From Blasia pusilla (lineage: Eukaryota > Marchantiophyta > Marchantiopsida > Blasiales): a DNA stretch of 64,000 nucleotides. Below are positions 1 through 9,949 of the stretch, piece after piece; the stretch's first letter is position 1; each line of letters begins with the position of its first letter. Made by a program: the position numbers and the translations under genes. The notes beneath the pieces are model-generated. The model did no database searches, had not been told where the DNA came from, and was given only the letters and a program-made list of their open reading frames with translations. The DNA lies in assembly GCA_050084515.1 (NCBI GenBank), contig CM114272.1:45012001-45076000 (forward strand), written 5' to 3'.

Positions 1-1
1 T

Positions 2-1009
2 TGAACGTTAATCTTGTTTGTTGCGGAAGCGTGCGTTCAGTAGGTCACGCTCTCAACGCTGATCTGCATCCAAACACGCACTTCGGTTAGTCGGGTCTTG
101 GATCAATCAGCGGAATTACTTTCCGAGTTCTCGTCTCGGACTCTCTCTTCAAGCTCAACCTTCCTAGTTTCGCGGTTTCCAACACGGGCAAGTCTCAAAG
201 ACTTGGGACAGATTTTTCGTGGGGTTCAGGAACTGAAACGGCGTTTCGCGCCTAGCGGTTCCAACTGTCCGATGAACATCCAATGAGTTCCTCACCAAGA
301 CTCGCACGAAGTGAATCTCGGGTTGGAATCCAAGTGTGGCATACAAAGTCCACTCTCTTGGATCAGGTTTGGGTTTCGGGTTTCCGCGCCAAACTCCCGT
401 TTCATCCCGTGCCTCTGAAACGCCGTTTGGCGCCCAAAGTGGGGTTTCGTTTCCCGAGACATCTCAGAGAAGGTACTCCCCTTACTAGTACTTCTGGGGA
501 TCTCCGGGGGCCCCCTACATTTAGGAAAGACACCGGGCCCCTCCACTGGCCCTCAACCCGATTGCTCTCTGAATCGTTTTCGGCCAATATCTCAGCCTGT
601 ACTTATGCGTTTGCTGAGATCTTTGATGCGTTGGAAGCGTCTCAAGATCAGCTTTCCAACGCGCCCTTACTTGTCCCAAACGCATCTCGGAGCTCAACGT
701 TATGGTCCTAAACACAGTCAGATTCTCCCAAACGCTAGCCGTGTTCCAAACTGGTTCTCACCTCCTTGGCAACCAACCTCCGAGACTCAACTCATCTCAA
801 GTCTCGGCTCGCGTTTGGTCTAGGTTTCCTGGTCGCGACCACTAACGCATGAAACGCACAACTCTGTTCCACGTTTCGTCTCTAAGACTTTTCCAAGAGA
901 CTCTTCCAAACGCCTCTCCAAAGCGCAAACCTCGCGGCGTGAGTTCCTTTGAGTTCTGATGTTTCGCTTGGCGCGTATTTGGTGTTGTTTGGTTATGAGG
1001 GTCGCGACA
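2..1009 (-). mobile_element. Chromovirus-type LTR (solo LTR or 5' LTR)
   Basis: Read on the minus strand it begins TGTCGCGACCC and ends ...CGTTCA, the TG...CA form of an LTR; the TGTCGCGACCC start is common in plant Ty3/gypsy LTRs. It is homologous over its whole length to 13587-14570, where a polypurine tract and chromodomain integrase confirm the family. It lies directly against integrase sequence of MP-1 (from 1010), so it interrupted that element. No polypurine tract adjoins position 1010, so it is a solo LTR or the 5' LTR of an element lying left of the window. The target duplication cannot be checked because the window starts one base before the LTR. Confidence 0.85.
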
Positions 1010-2112
1010 TCTGGGCATCATTATATGCTCCAACTCCATAATTGCATTCACTTTTGATCATGGGTTTATGTTATAAATGAATTTGGATTTTGTAGGACCT
1101 TTACCTTTGACGAAGCGTCATAATTGTTATGTGTTGGTAATGGTACAACACTTCTCAAAGTGGATAAAGTTGGTTGCATTTCCTGACAAAGCGAGTGAAG
1201 GAGTAGTGTATGACTTCCTAGATAGAATGTTGAGTCATTATGGTGCATCAGCTAAGGTGTCGAAAAACAAGGGTACGGAGTTTCTCGGGGAGTTTCAAGC
1301 CTTGTGTGATTAGGCTCTGATTGACCACCGCACCACTTCGCAAGATTATCCTCAGGCGGATGGACTAGTGGAGAGGATTGTACAGACGGTAAAGAGAGGT
1401 TTACGCAAGTATGGCTTGCAATGAGGTCACCTAGGAGATTGGGACCTCCAGTTGCCATGGTTGGCGATGGGATACTCATTCAACAAGCAAGCATCCTTCG
1501 CATCTTTCTCACCATACTTCTTGTTGTATGGTCGAGAGTGGGATTTACCTACGGCCATCCATCAAGATGTTGGTGACATGTTGAACCTTGATGACGTTGA
1601 TATATGGACGCGAGCATGTTCTCAACAAGATTGAGTTTTTTTGTAGAGTGATACCCCTGGCATTTGAGAACTTGGCGACTCCACAACATCAAGATATGTT
1701 GAGGTATACGACTATTCAGGGAGGTGGTTATCAACCTACTATATAGAGATTTCATCATGGATATTATGTCTACTTGCAACATATGACATCCACGATGTTG
1801 GATGTGACTGTAGGGCGCACCATCTTGAGAGTGCGTGAGGTTTTGCCATCAGGTGTTCTCTTATTGGAGGGACGCGATGGTATGGTTTAGAAGAACCATC
1901 GGCATAACTGTGCATCATGTCATCTTCCTAACATTGACGGTAGAGTTGATGCGAGCTTAGTAGTAGTTCTTGCAGGCTTGCAATGTATGTTTTTGGTTCC
2001 GCTCGTGGTGCAACCACTATGCTAGTCTATGATGGATGTTCAAGAGGATGGCATATGGCATGTCTAACGCCACCTCTCACTAGGGTTCCTCGAGGATGAT
2101 GGATGTGCCATA
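1010..2112 (+). pseudogene. MP-1 integrase core, SH3-like region and PHD finger (decayed)
   Basis: The fragment starts inside the Ty3-type integrase, just after the zinc-binding part, because the chromovirus LTR cuts it. The DDE core is recognisable (NLDFVGPLPLT, then VSKNKGTEF where the second Asp codon is lost), followed by a region matching 'YRPTIQRFH...VYLQQ' in MP-4, which is SH3-like. The end (about 1986-2111) is a PHD finger: a damaged first Cys pair, then YDGCSRGWHMACLTPPLTRV and a final WMCHKC. Stops and frameshifts interrupt it throughout, so it is not functional. The same integrase-PHD arrangement recurs in MP-3, MP-4 and MP-6 (PHD only), so the fusion belongs to the family. Confidence 0.85.
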
Positions 2113-2873
2113 AATGTATATAGAGTAGGTAGTTATAGATTCCGACTTGTATTTGTGATATGGATGACAAAAAGATAACTAACGATGGGGCCATATGAGC
2201 ATCCAACCTTTTTGCTCTTAGCGTCCCAGAGATGTATGTCATGATATGTAAGGATAGATGGCTATCTAGAATTAGAGGGACCTAACCACCAGCTAAGGAT
2301 ATTTTGGTACTTCTTGTCTCGTTGTGTGGATTTCATGAGTGAGCATGGGATCGTGTGTGTTTATATCTACATTCGGTGATAATGATGTACGTTGTGTAGT
2401 GATGTGTGTGCCCATGGCACTTGTCATATATTTTAGGATAGATCATCTTATCAATGTGATCTAGTAGAGAGCCTTCGTAGGTAGCGGAGATAGCCTCAAG
2501 AGGTCAAGGATGACTTGTTGAGGCCACGGATAATCTGAGAGAGCAAGTTTCATCTTCGTTTCAGCTCATTTGGAGCCATGAAGAGAACCTAACTATTTTG
2601 GGTAAGTTTCCATGTTGAGTATAAATCACTGTCCACTTTGGAAATTAGCCCTTGACCCACTACAGCAGGTCATGAGCCAAGACGGTAACTTATGACCATA
2701 GGTTAATGTGGAGAGAGCTTGGGAGAGAGAAAGGGGTATACCTCCAAGAGAGAGAGCTTGAGAGCTCATTCTCTCTTTCTTGAACCTCTTGGCATGAGGC
2801 GGGGAAGCTATGGTCCTCCTTGCCTTGTGTGTGTAAACCAAGCCTCTTATTAGGAGAGTGGGGTTGGTTTGAC

Positions 2874-2875
<2 letters not shown>

Positions 2876-2953
<78 letters not shown>
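2876..2953. repeat. (GA)n microsatellite inside block A
   Basis: About 39 uninterrupted GA units follow 'GTTTGACAT'. In MP-4 and MP-6 the same spot holds only a short GAGAGAGA, so the expansion happened in this copy. Both strands are open here only because dinucleotide repeats lack stops. Confidence 0.95.
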
Positions 2954-2954
<1 letters not shown>

Positions 2955-3070
2955 CAGAGAGAGAGAGTTAAGAGAGATCTTGGGAGAGAGAGGTATACCT
3001 CAGAGAGAGAGCTTGAGCCAAGACTATGGTCCTCCTTAACTTAAACCAAGCCTCTTATTAGGAGAGGTTG

Positions 3071-3073
<3 letters not shown>

Positions 3074-3129
<56 letters not shown>
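3074..3129. repeat. (GA)n microsatellite, second array in the same block A
   Basis: About 28 GA units. The flanks (CCTCTTATTAGGAGAG before it) repeat those of the 2876-2953 array, so a stretch of roughly 200 bp containing the microsatellite was duplicated locally. Confidence 0.9.
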
Positions 3130-3134
<5 letters not shown>

Positions 3135-3360
3135 TCTTGGGAGAGAGAGAAAGGAGATACTTCTCATAGCACCATAGGTTAATGTGGAGAGATCTTTGAG
3201 AGTATACCTCATTCTCTTTCTCTTTCTTGAACCTCTTGGCATGAGGCGGTACTTCTCATCTTGTTGTGTGGATTTCATGAGTTACCATGGGATCCTATGT
3301 ATTTATATGTGTATTCAGTGACAGCAATGTATGTTGTGTAGCAATGTGTTTGCGCACGAC

Positions 3361-4150
3361 TACGGATTGATAGATAAGTAATATCCACACATCCCCAAAT
3401 ACGTCCACTTGCCATGTACATCCTTCTTGGTGGGCATGAAAGTGGTAGATGCATACTCTCCATGCCACATCTCCACTACTCCTACTCCAACCAAGTCGTA
3501 GCTCCTCCTTTGAATGCGAGCCTTCTCCATCACATTGTATATGTAGAGTCGTGAGAAGATCGACATGTTAATAGACAACTCACTGAGGATCCCTTGACCC
3601 TTCAACATACCCAAATCATGCATGATAAATGCAAAACAACTCCTATGACTCCTAAGGAATTGATGTATTTGGCGCCGCTATCATCCTATCAACTAAGGGC
3701 CCATATGCATATCTAGCTTCGAAGTCTCCATCGTGACATTTGTAGGACTCTCAAGTGCGGGTATCTATGGTTGCTATGGTGCAACCCCATCTCAACAAAA
3801 AAAAATCGACTCCTCTCCTACAACCAACTCCAAACTCTCATCTCCTTTGTGTGCATGATCATGAATCACGCTCGATGTTGTGGCTGCCATCTTCCGACAT
3901 ACCTCCAACACATCCTAAGAAGTCCAAGGGTGCCTCTCCCAGTCATCCTTGATATGCCAATCTCTTTGGATCTCACCCCCAACCATTGCTTGAATTGTCT
4001 CGGTAGGCATGGAGATGACCAATGCAATAGTTGTGACATATCCTAACCTCAGTTGACGCTACTTAACTACTCCTAAGTTGATGATCCATGCCAAGTAGTT
4101 TAGATCCATCGCCTAACGCAAGACATGCCATGAGGATGCCTTTGAAAGTG
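3361..4150 (-). pseudogene. MP-2 remnant: methyltransferase C-terminus to reverse transcriptase N-terminus
   Basis: Read on the minus strand from about 4150 downward it matches the MP-7 order: methyltransferase motif X (GILMACLALGDGSKLLGM, matching RRHVLGQAMDLNYLTW in MP-7), a linker with 'GATGGAGACT', then the RT N-terminus (3623-3361) with MHDLGMLKG, IFSRLYIY, GEYASTTFMPTKKD and MCGYY. The RT is cut where the third strand of the palm would follow, at the end of the MP-1 B2 repeat, so MP-1 probably inserted here. Several stops are present. Confidence 0.75.
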
Positions 4151-4180
4151 ACAATACTGTTGTAACTGATATGGGAAATC

Positions 4181-4658
4181 CCCAAGTTGCACGCGGGGGA
4201 CCCCCCCCCCCCACCTCCGCGGGCCCGCTGTAGCCCATTGTGGCCCGCTCGAGGGCTTGCCATTCCCGCGAACCCCATGGGGACACGTGGCGGCCTGGGA
4301 GTGGCTGGGCCCAAGTTCGAACTTGGCCCCAACCCCCTCCCTTCCCCTTCCCCCTTGTTTCCCTTTGGGGTAAAACCCATAAGGGAAGGGCCTACAATGG
4401 GGCCCCAAAAATATACATATGGAGGGGGAGTTAAGGAGTTAATTACGTAATTATAACTTATTTTCCCTATTTATTGAGTTTTTTAGTGATATTTTGGATT
4501 AGGCTCCAAATTTGTATGGTGCCTTGATAGCTTAGGCCTTTCAAGATTACGAGGAATTTTGGAGAAATCCCTTGGGTGCCTTTTGGGAGTACTTGGATTT
4601 TATCTGGGACCAACTTGGATATTTGCGCTCTAGGAGTTATATCCCCTACCCTCTCCCA
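4181..4658 (+). mobile_element. Fragment of a GC-rich dispersed repeat (LTR-like)
   Basis: It starts CCAAGTTGCACGCGGG, has a C-rich, GC-rich first half (a C13 tract near 4200), then an AT-rich half with 'GGATTAGGCTCCAAATTTG' and 'GGACCAACTTGGATATTTG'. The second half matches 24780-24910 and 30690-30720, where the same repeat precedes a Gag-like ORF. It lies between MP-2 and MP-3 and carries no gene. Long reading frames here on both strands (about 4063-4450) come from base composition. Confidence 0.6.
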
Positions 4659-5772
4659 AGATTGAGTACATGGGTCATACCATATACTTAGGTGGCCTTG
4701 GTGTGCAGCAGATGAAGTAGATGCTATTTCACGCATTCCACGCCCTACAGATGTGAGTCGAGTTTGTGCATTCATAGAACTGGCGAACTTCTATCGACGG
4801 TACATCAAGGGTTTTAGTTTGATTGCGAAGCCGCTAACGTTGCTGACTAAGGTGGATCACAAGTGGCATTGGGGGGATGAGCACGAGAGAGCATTTGAGC
4901 TGCTCAAGGATAGATTGATGTCTACGCCCATATTAAGGAGACTGATCAGGGGACATCTTTTCCGATTGCATACCAATTGGAGCATGTTGGGGCTTGGAGC
5001 CATGCTCACCTAGCATGACGATGAGGGAAGAGAGTTCGTAGTGGCTTACGCTAGTCGCTTGAACAATGCTGCAGAGGCGACATATAGCTCGTATGAGGGT
5101 GAGTGCTTGGATGGAATGTGGGCACGTATTTTAGGTGTTATCTATTCAACAACCTCTTTACCATTATTATTGATCACCAGCCACTTAAGTGGTTGATGGA
5201 GTCCCACAAGCTTACACGAAAGCTCGCGAGGTGGGCTCTGTTGTTGTAGGAGTATGATTTCCAAGTGGTGCATAGACGTGGGATGCTCAACTAGGATGCA
5301 AATGGTTTGAGCCATAACCCATGTCCGAGTCAACGAGATGCGATTGGAGCTCGTTGGCATGGTGAGAGTGATGAGGAGTTGGTATCAGGATGACATGCGT
5401 CAACTTATTTGGGCTTGTTGGCTATGGAAAGCAAGATTGCTAAGATTTCGATGGTGAAGTCTGATGGAGAGTCCTTAGATCCAGAGGCCGGTGAGGAGAC
5501 GACATGTGGCCGAGATATTCATGACGATGGAGTACTTGCGTACTAGCAGCATCGTGAGCACAGTGGGTGCTAGAGAGCATGATCGGATCCTACAGCGAGC
5601 CAGACGGTTCCGATGGGAGGGGACACATGTGTGTTTGGTTCACAGAGAGCACGTTTGGTGCGTCATGCCCACGAGGAGTTGGGTCATTTTGGAGTGAAGG
5701 GGACGTATAACTTGCTCTAGATATACTATTGGTGGCGAGGCATGTAGATTGACGTTCAACGATTTGTTGCCA
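4659..5772 (+). pseudogene. MP-3 part 1: RT C-terminus, RNase H, integrase zinc finger
   Basis: Homologous to MP-4 and MP-7 from just after the RT catalytic motif: LANFYRRYIKGFS (RT connection), the RNase H segment LHTNWSMLGLGAMLT, ASRLNNAAE, DHQPLKWLME and HNPC, a spacer with HDDGVLEYLRT-like sequence, then the zinc-binding start of integrase (GHFGVKGTYNLL). It stops at TTGTTGCCA, exactly where MP-4 begins. The other half of the same integrase resumes at 19938 with a GCCA duplication. Multiple stops make it a pseudogene. Confidence 0.85.
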
Positions 5773-6430
5773 TATCACGTCTTTTAGGATATATCGGTAA
5801 GATCTAGTAGAGCGCCTTTGTGAGTAGTGGAGGACAAGCTCAGTAGGTTGAGGATGACCTGCTAAGCCCCCGGAAACCTAAGAGAGCATGTTTTCCCTTC
5901 GTTTCGACTCATTTGGAGGGAAGAGTGGCACGCAGAAGCGCTGCCCTATTTTTTATAGGGATTGAGTATGGGGATGGGTTGCCCCATACTGGTGCTCTTA
6001 GGAGCACCATGTAGCTTTTTGATTTGTATTTTCACAGGTTTTACAAATTTTTTTGGGAGAAATCAGCGCGGACCTTAATATTTTAGGTGAGTATCATTTT
6101 TAGTATATTATTGACTTACTATTTTTGGTAAGTGGATTTTGACCTCCTACATCAGGTCAAGAGCCAAGAAAGTGACTTGGAAGCATAGGTTACCATGGAG
6201 AGAGCTTGGGAGAGGGGAGGGGTATACCTCAAGGAGAGAGAGCTTGAGAGCTCATTCTCTCTTTGTTGAACCTCTTGGCATGAGGTGGCGGAGCTATGGT
6301 CTTGCTTGCCTTGTGTGTGTAATCCAAGCCTCTCATTAAGAGAGTGGGTTTGGTTTGACATTGAGAGAGACATGTGAGAGTGCACACATGTGAGAATATG
6401 GTGTTGTGAGAGAGATTGGATCTTATTTTA
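5773..6430 (+). repeat. MP-4 5' terminal block A1
   Basis: Begins TATCACGTCTTTTAGGATA and ends ...TCTTATTTTA, matching A2 at 19291-19810. It is not followed by block B but runs straight into leader sequence CAAAGAGAGAATTG, as MP-5 also does on the other strand. It is longer than A2 because a piece at about 5913-6066 is a near-copy of 6590-6745 further down the leader. Confidence 0.75.
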
Positions 6431-6909
6431 CAAAGAGAGAATTGAGTGAGTGAGAGAGCTTCATGGGAAAGCTTGCTAGTCACTCGTAGGTTTTGCAGGT
6501 TGGGGATCATTTTCCCCGTTCAGCGGTTTATGGGAGTACTCACCAGAGCAAGAGCCGCTTACTTGCGATGTTTCCTTTGCTAATTTTTCGTGTGGAAGAG
6601 TGGCGCGCGGAAGCGCTGCCCAACTTTTTTATAGGGATTGAGTATGGGGGTGGGTTGCCCCATACTGGTGCTCTTAGGAGCACCATGTAGCTTTTTGATT
6701 TGTATTTTCACAGGTTTTTATATTTTTTTTGGGAGAAATCAGGGCGGAAGCGTTGCCAAATTTTGTGTAGGAGAAAGAGATATTGGGCTTTACAACAATC
6801 CTTGTCAGGTCCTTACTCAAATTTCCAATTTAAAATATTTTTGACATTGTTGTAGATCGCAAAGCTGTGCACGCTGTGCAATAGATGCATTGCAATTTGA
6901 AGTTGCGAG
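6431..6909 (+). other. MP-4 leader, part 1
   Basis: Non-coding 5' leader between block A1 and the inserted element. It is collinear with MP-5 (about 47950-47465, minus strand) and loosely with MP-7 (about 58390-58560), sharing 'GCGGAAGCGCT' and 'GGGAGAAATCAG'. It ends ...AGTTGCGAG, where a 1.9-kb insertion splits it from its continuation at 8832. No primer-binding site with a convincing tRNA match was found. Confidence 0.6.
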
Positions 6910-7431
6910 TGTGCGCCCCTTCATGAGTGGCTCCCATGTGTGTTAGATACTTTTGGGACTCTAGTTAGGTGAGTAGAAGGAGCTAGAACAACAATCTGCA
7001 ATTTAAATGGGATCATTGGTGCCATTCGGACCAAGATAGTTGCAGCTCACATATCAGAGTTGGGACAGAAATTAGCTTCACTGTCCATGCTTACAACTCA
7101 CGGTGAGAAGAGCACCACAGGAAAAGTCCCTACTTCTTGGTGTATGGGCAGTAACCCTCTCCCGGTAGTAGAGTTGGAGTTGAAGGCGATCATACTCTAG
7201 AAGGGCACTTCCAACCCGAAGGTGGCAAAGATAGCAGTGGATATGATTGATGCCCTAGAGGAGGAGAGAAAGGCAAGATTAGAGAAGACCAAGGCCGTTC
7301 AAAGACCAAAGGAAGATGAGGTTTGATAACCGAATACAACATGATCCAGTGAAGGAGGGGGACATGGCCGATGTATGATAGTCAACCCCAAAAGTTTCAG
7401 AAAGCTACACATTCGATTGTTTAGGCCTTAT

Positions 7432-7585
7432 CGGGTGAGGAGCAACAGGGAAGTAATGATCGGGTGAGGAGCAAAGCAGGAAGTAATTCAGATGAGGAGA
7501 TGAGGAGATCAGGTGAGATCGGGTGAGGAGCAGCAGGGAAGTAATTATCAGCTGAGGAGATCAGGTGAGATCAGGTGAGGAGCAC
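7432..7585. repeat. Tandem repeat in the putative LTR of the insertion
   Basis: Imperfect copies of a 30-50 bp unit built on GGTGAGGAGCAGCAGGGAAG and GAGATCAGGTGAGATC, at least three rounds. Such arrays often lie in the promoter part of an LTR; that role is only suggested here. Confidence 0.6.
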
Positions 7586-8343
7586 CCAAGGGAATCTCGA
7601 ACCAACTTGAGAAGAAGCAAGCTTGGGAAATGCTAGTGAGAACAAGTTTGAAGTAGATGAGGTCGAAATTTCAGGCAAAAGAGATGCCTTGGAGTAGATA
7701 CTTAGGGGAGGTAGATTTTTAGGAAGGTAGGAACCCAGAATACCAGAGAAGCTCAAGGAAGAAGAGGGCTCTCAACTTCACTTATAAATACTCTGGTGGA
7801 TTTGCTTGAAGGCGGGCATAGACATGTTGTTGGCTAGTAGACACTCGATCTCTTGAGCAAGCTAACCAAAGACAGTTTTGTGCTCCTGTGTCTAGGTAGT
7901 GTGTAGTGTGCTTGAAGGGGGCTGAGACTAAGAAGGTCTCTCATGTACTCTATGATTTTGTGATACATGTGAGGAGGTAGCCCTGTGAAATGAGTTCACA
8001 CCATTGCCTTGTATCCGAGTATGTGCATGATTGAGTGATGAGTTGGGGAGGGCTTGATGAAGGGAGATTCTTGGAGATGATTCAACTAATCATTCAAAAG
8101 TGCAGGAGAGGACAAGAGGATCTACCAAGAGAGGGGAGGCAAGCTTGGGTTCCAAGATTGTGCTCCACCAAGGTGTGCTTGAAAGCTTGTCATTCGCCCA
8201 CCTAAGCTTGGCCTTTGACACCAATCACATGATTACTTCCAAGGTGTGACAACTTGGACTTCTGTGTCTGGTAAGTGATAAGAGTTAGTGAGTGGTGGAG
8301 AGAGAGGGTCATGCTTGAGCTCCCCTGTCAGAGGTAGAAGACC

Positions 8344-8553
8344 ATGGGCTCACTGTTAAGTCTCCTACTACCGAACAAGAAGGAGAACAGCAGATCAGCA
8401 AGGTACGAGGAGAAGAAGAAGGTGATTGCACTACCCGATCGGTTAGGAGTCGGGTGTACTTTAGAGGATGCCTTGGTACATTCAACTAGTCCAAGGCAAA
8501 GCACATTGGAGGACCTTATGTCGTGGTCATCCTTGACCGTGAATTCTAAGTAG
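8344..8553 (+). other. Short ORF in the insertion (69 codons), doubtful
   Basis: An open frame starting MGSLLSLLLPNKKENSR in the putative 3' LTR. It has no recognised domain, no homologue elsewhere in the window and no coding context. Probably chance; listed because it is the only open frame of note in that kilobase. Confidence 0.15.
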
Positions 8554-8831
8554 AGTGTGCTTGTTGGGTTCCACTGGCCACTCCACTCAAAGCACTCAAG
8601 AGAAAGGAAGGAGTTTTGGTTAGTAGGGTGAGGATAGGATTGTGATACTGAAGTGGAGAGAGTTCCCCCAACCTCTTAAGGTAAAGAGGTGGGGTTTACA
8701 GTAGTTAAGGAGTATATCTTGCAGATCTGATCTTCTAATCTGGCCCTAAGCTCTTACATGGGACCGAACTGGTGAAACTAGCAACAGTTTCATCTGGGTT
8801 GTGTGCTGGCCATGTATTACCTGGTGACACA

Positions 8832-9949
8832 GCGAGCAAAAAGTTATGGTTAATCTTGCAAAACTACCATTGCTAGGCAATTTTTAGGGTTAAATTGTTC
8901 AAACCCTAAACCAGCCGCCACGCCGATTGCGGCCGTGGTCGTCATAGTGACCGTCAATGGTATGCCGTCGATGGTCAACCATCACCATCAATGGTCCATC
9001 GTCCACCGTCGGCCGCCGCCGCTGCCTAGCGCTGCTTAGAGCCGCGTTTGGCGGTTGTCCAGCCTTTGGTTGCCATTGCCGCCATCACAAAGTGGAGGGT
9101 CTTCCACGACAACCGTGGATTCTCTGACTTGTGTCGCCACCACGTACTTTGTTTTTGCCTCCACCATCATCCCAGTTTTGTCATCAACCAATGATGGAAA
9201 ATGACCTTGGATTATGGTGTTTGATTTTTCATTTCATGCTGCTATGTTGTGATTGGTAGCCGCTCGACGACAATCGAGTACCGTGCCGTGATGCCCGCAG
9301 CCGCAATGCGCCGCTCATGGCCGCACGGCACCATCTCGATTGCGGCGGCGCTCCTTTGCTAAGGAGCAGAGCATGTGAATTGTTGATTGAGGAAGGTATG
9401 TCGTCGAATGCCGCACCCCATTCTCGAGGACCGTGCCGTTTGTACCCTTCCGTGCCGCACCGGACGACTGGACCTACACCGCACATCGAGGAGGTTTGAG
9501 CGGCGTCAGTACGAGAGGAGTACGACTTGCTGATTGGAGGAGTTGTCTTTACGACCAAGTTGGGGTCAAGATTTTTTGGTGCCGAAGAGCGACATCGACA
9601 TTATTGTTAGGTTACCCATTCTGGTCTCTTACCCTGCACGTGTGAAGGATTTCCGGATATTGGGAATTTATTTGGGATATTGGGAATTTATTTGGGATAT
9701 TGGGTTCTGTGTTGATGCTAGGAGCATCAATGATGTATGGATTTAGGGGATATAGACCTGTGTGGGATATCCAGAGTTGAGGATGGTTTGTCGATGAGAC
9801 GATAGATCAGTGATTTGTCGCACCTCGCTGCTTGTTGCCGCACAAAATACGTCTCAATGAGAGAGTGTAGATTGAGTGTTGCATGTTTAGTTTGAGTGAT
9901 TGAGGGATTACTCATAAGATTGAGAGTGATTATGTGAGAGGGTCACGAA
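8832..9949 (+). other. MP-4 leader, part 2 (5' untranslated region)
   Basis: Starts GCGAGCAAAAAGTTATGG and is collinear with MP-5 47465-46340 on the minus strand. It holds CAAACCCTAAACC (near 8909), GC-rich 'CCGTC/ACCATC' repeats (about 8935-9030) that are expanded in MP-5, and a 20-bp tandem repeat (9653-9707). Reading frames in it differ between copies, so I see no conserved protein before Gag. Confidence 0.6.
9653..9707. repeat. Short tandem repeat in MP-4 leader
   Basis: About 2.7 copies of a 20-bp unit, GGATATTGGGAATTTATTTG. MP-5 and MP-7 lack the array, so it arose in this copy. Confidence 0.8.

Larger units (their letters stand above)
2296..3360 (+). repeat. MP-1 3' terminal repeats B1 (2296-2421), A2 (2422-3247), B2 (3248-3360)
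   Basis: Downstream of the PHD lies block B (GATATTTTGGTAC... to ...CATGGCAC), then block A beginning TGTCATATATTTTAGGATAG, then a second B ending GCGCACGAC. B1 lacks its first bases and B2 lacks about 14. A2 is longer than in other copies because of two (GA)n expansions and a local duplication. The same B-A-B order ends MP-4 and MP-6. After B2 the sequence changes abruptly to an inverted MP-2 reverse transcriptase. Confidence 0.75.
6910..8831 (+). mobile_element. Unidentified 1.92-kb insertion with 5-bp target duplication
   Basis: It interrupts the MP-4 leader between AGTTGCGAG and GCGAGCAAAA; GCGAG is present once in the uninterrupted MP-5 leader (near 47465). Ends are TGTGCGCC... and ...GTGACACA, the TG...CA form of retroviral-type integration. 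Around 7013-7325 a coding-like stretch with one stop reads ...KIVAAHISELGQKLASL... and ...AVDMIDALEEERKARLEK..., perhaps a capsid relic. A purine run (GAAGGAGGGGGACA, about 7357-7370) precedes TGTATGATAG, so 7373-8831 may be a 3' LTR. No matching 5' LTR was found; it may be a truncated or non-autonomous LTR element. Confidence 0.65.

Noticed and set aside
2820-3044. Arg-Glu repeat protein
   Set aside because: Produced entirely by the (GA)n microsatellite in block A; no conserved flanking coding sequence.
2296-3360. Block B (127 bp) as a complete short LTR of a TRIM element
   Set aside because: B is adjacent to the polypurine tract but absent from the 5' ends of MP-4 and MP-5, and no B-internal-B unit has its own target duplication.
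4063-4450. Proline/glycine-rich overlapping frames on both strands
   Set aside because: GC-rich repeat sequence with a C tract; three overlapping frames with no family match.
7432-7585. CRISPR-like array
   Set aside because: Units are irregular and directly adjoining without unique spacers; the genome is a plant's.
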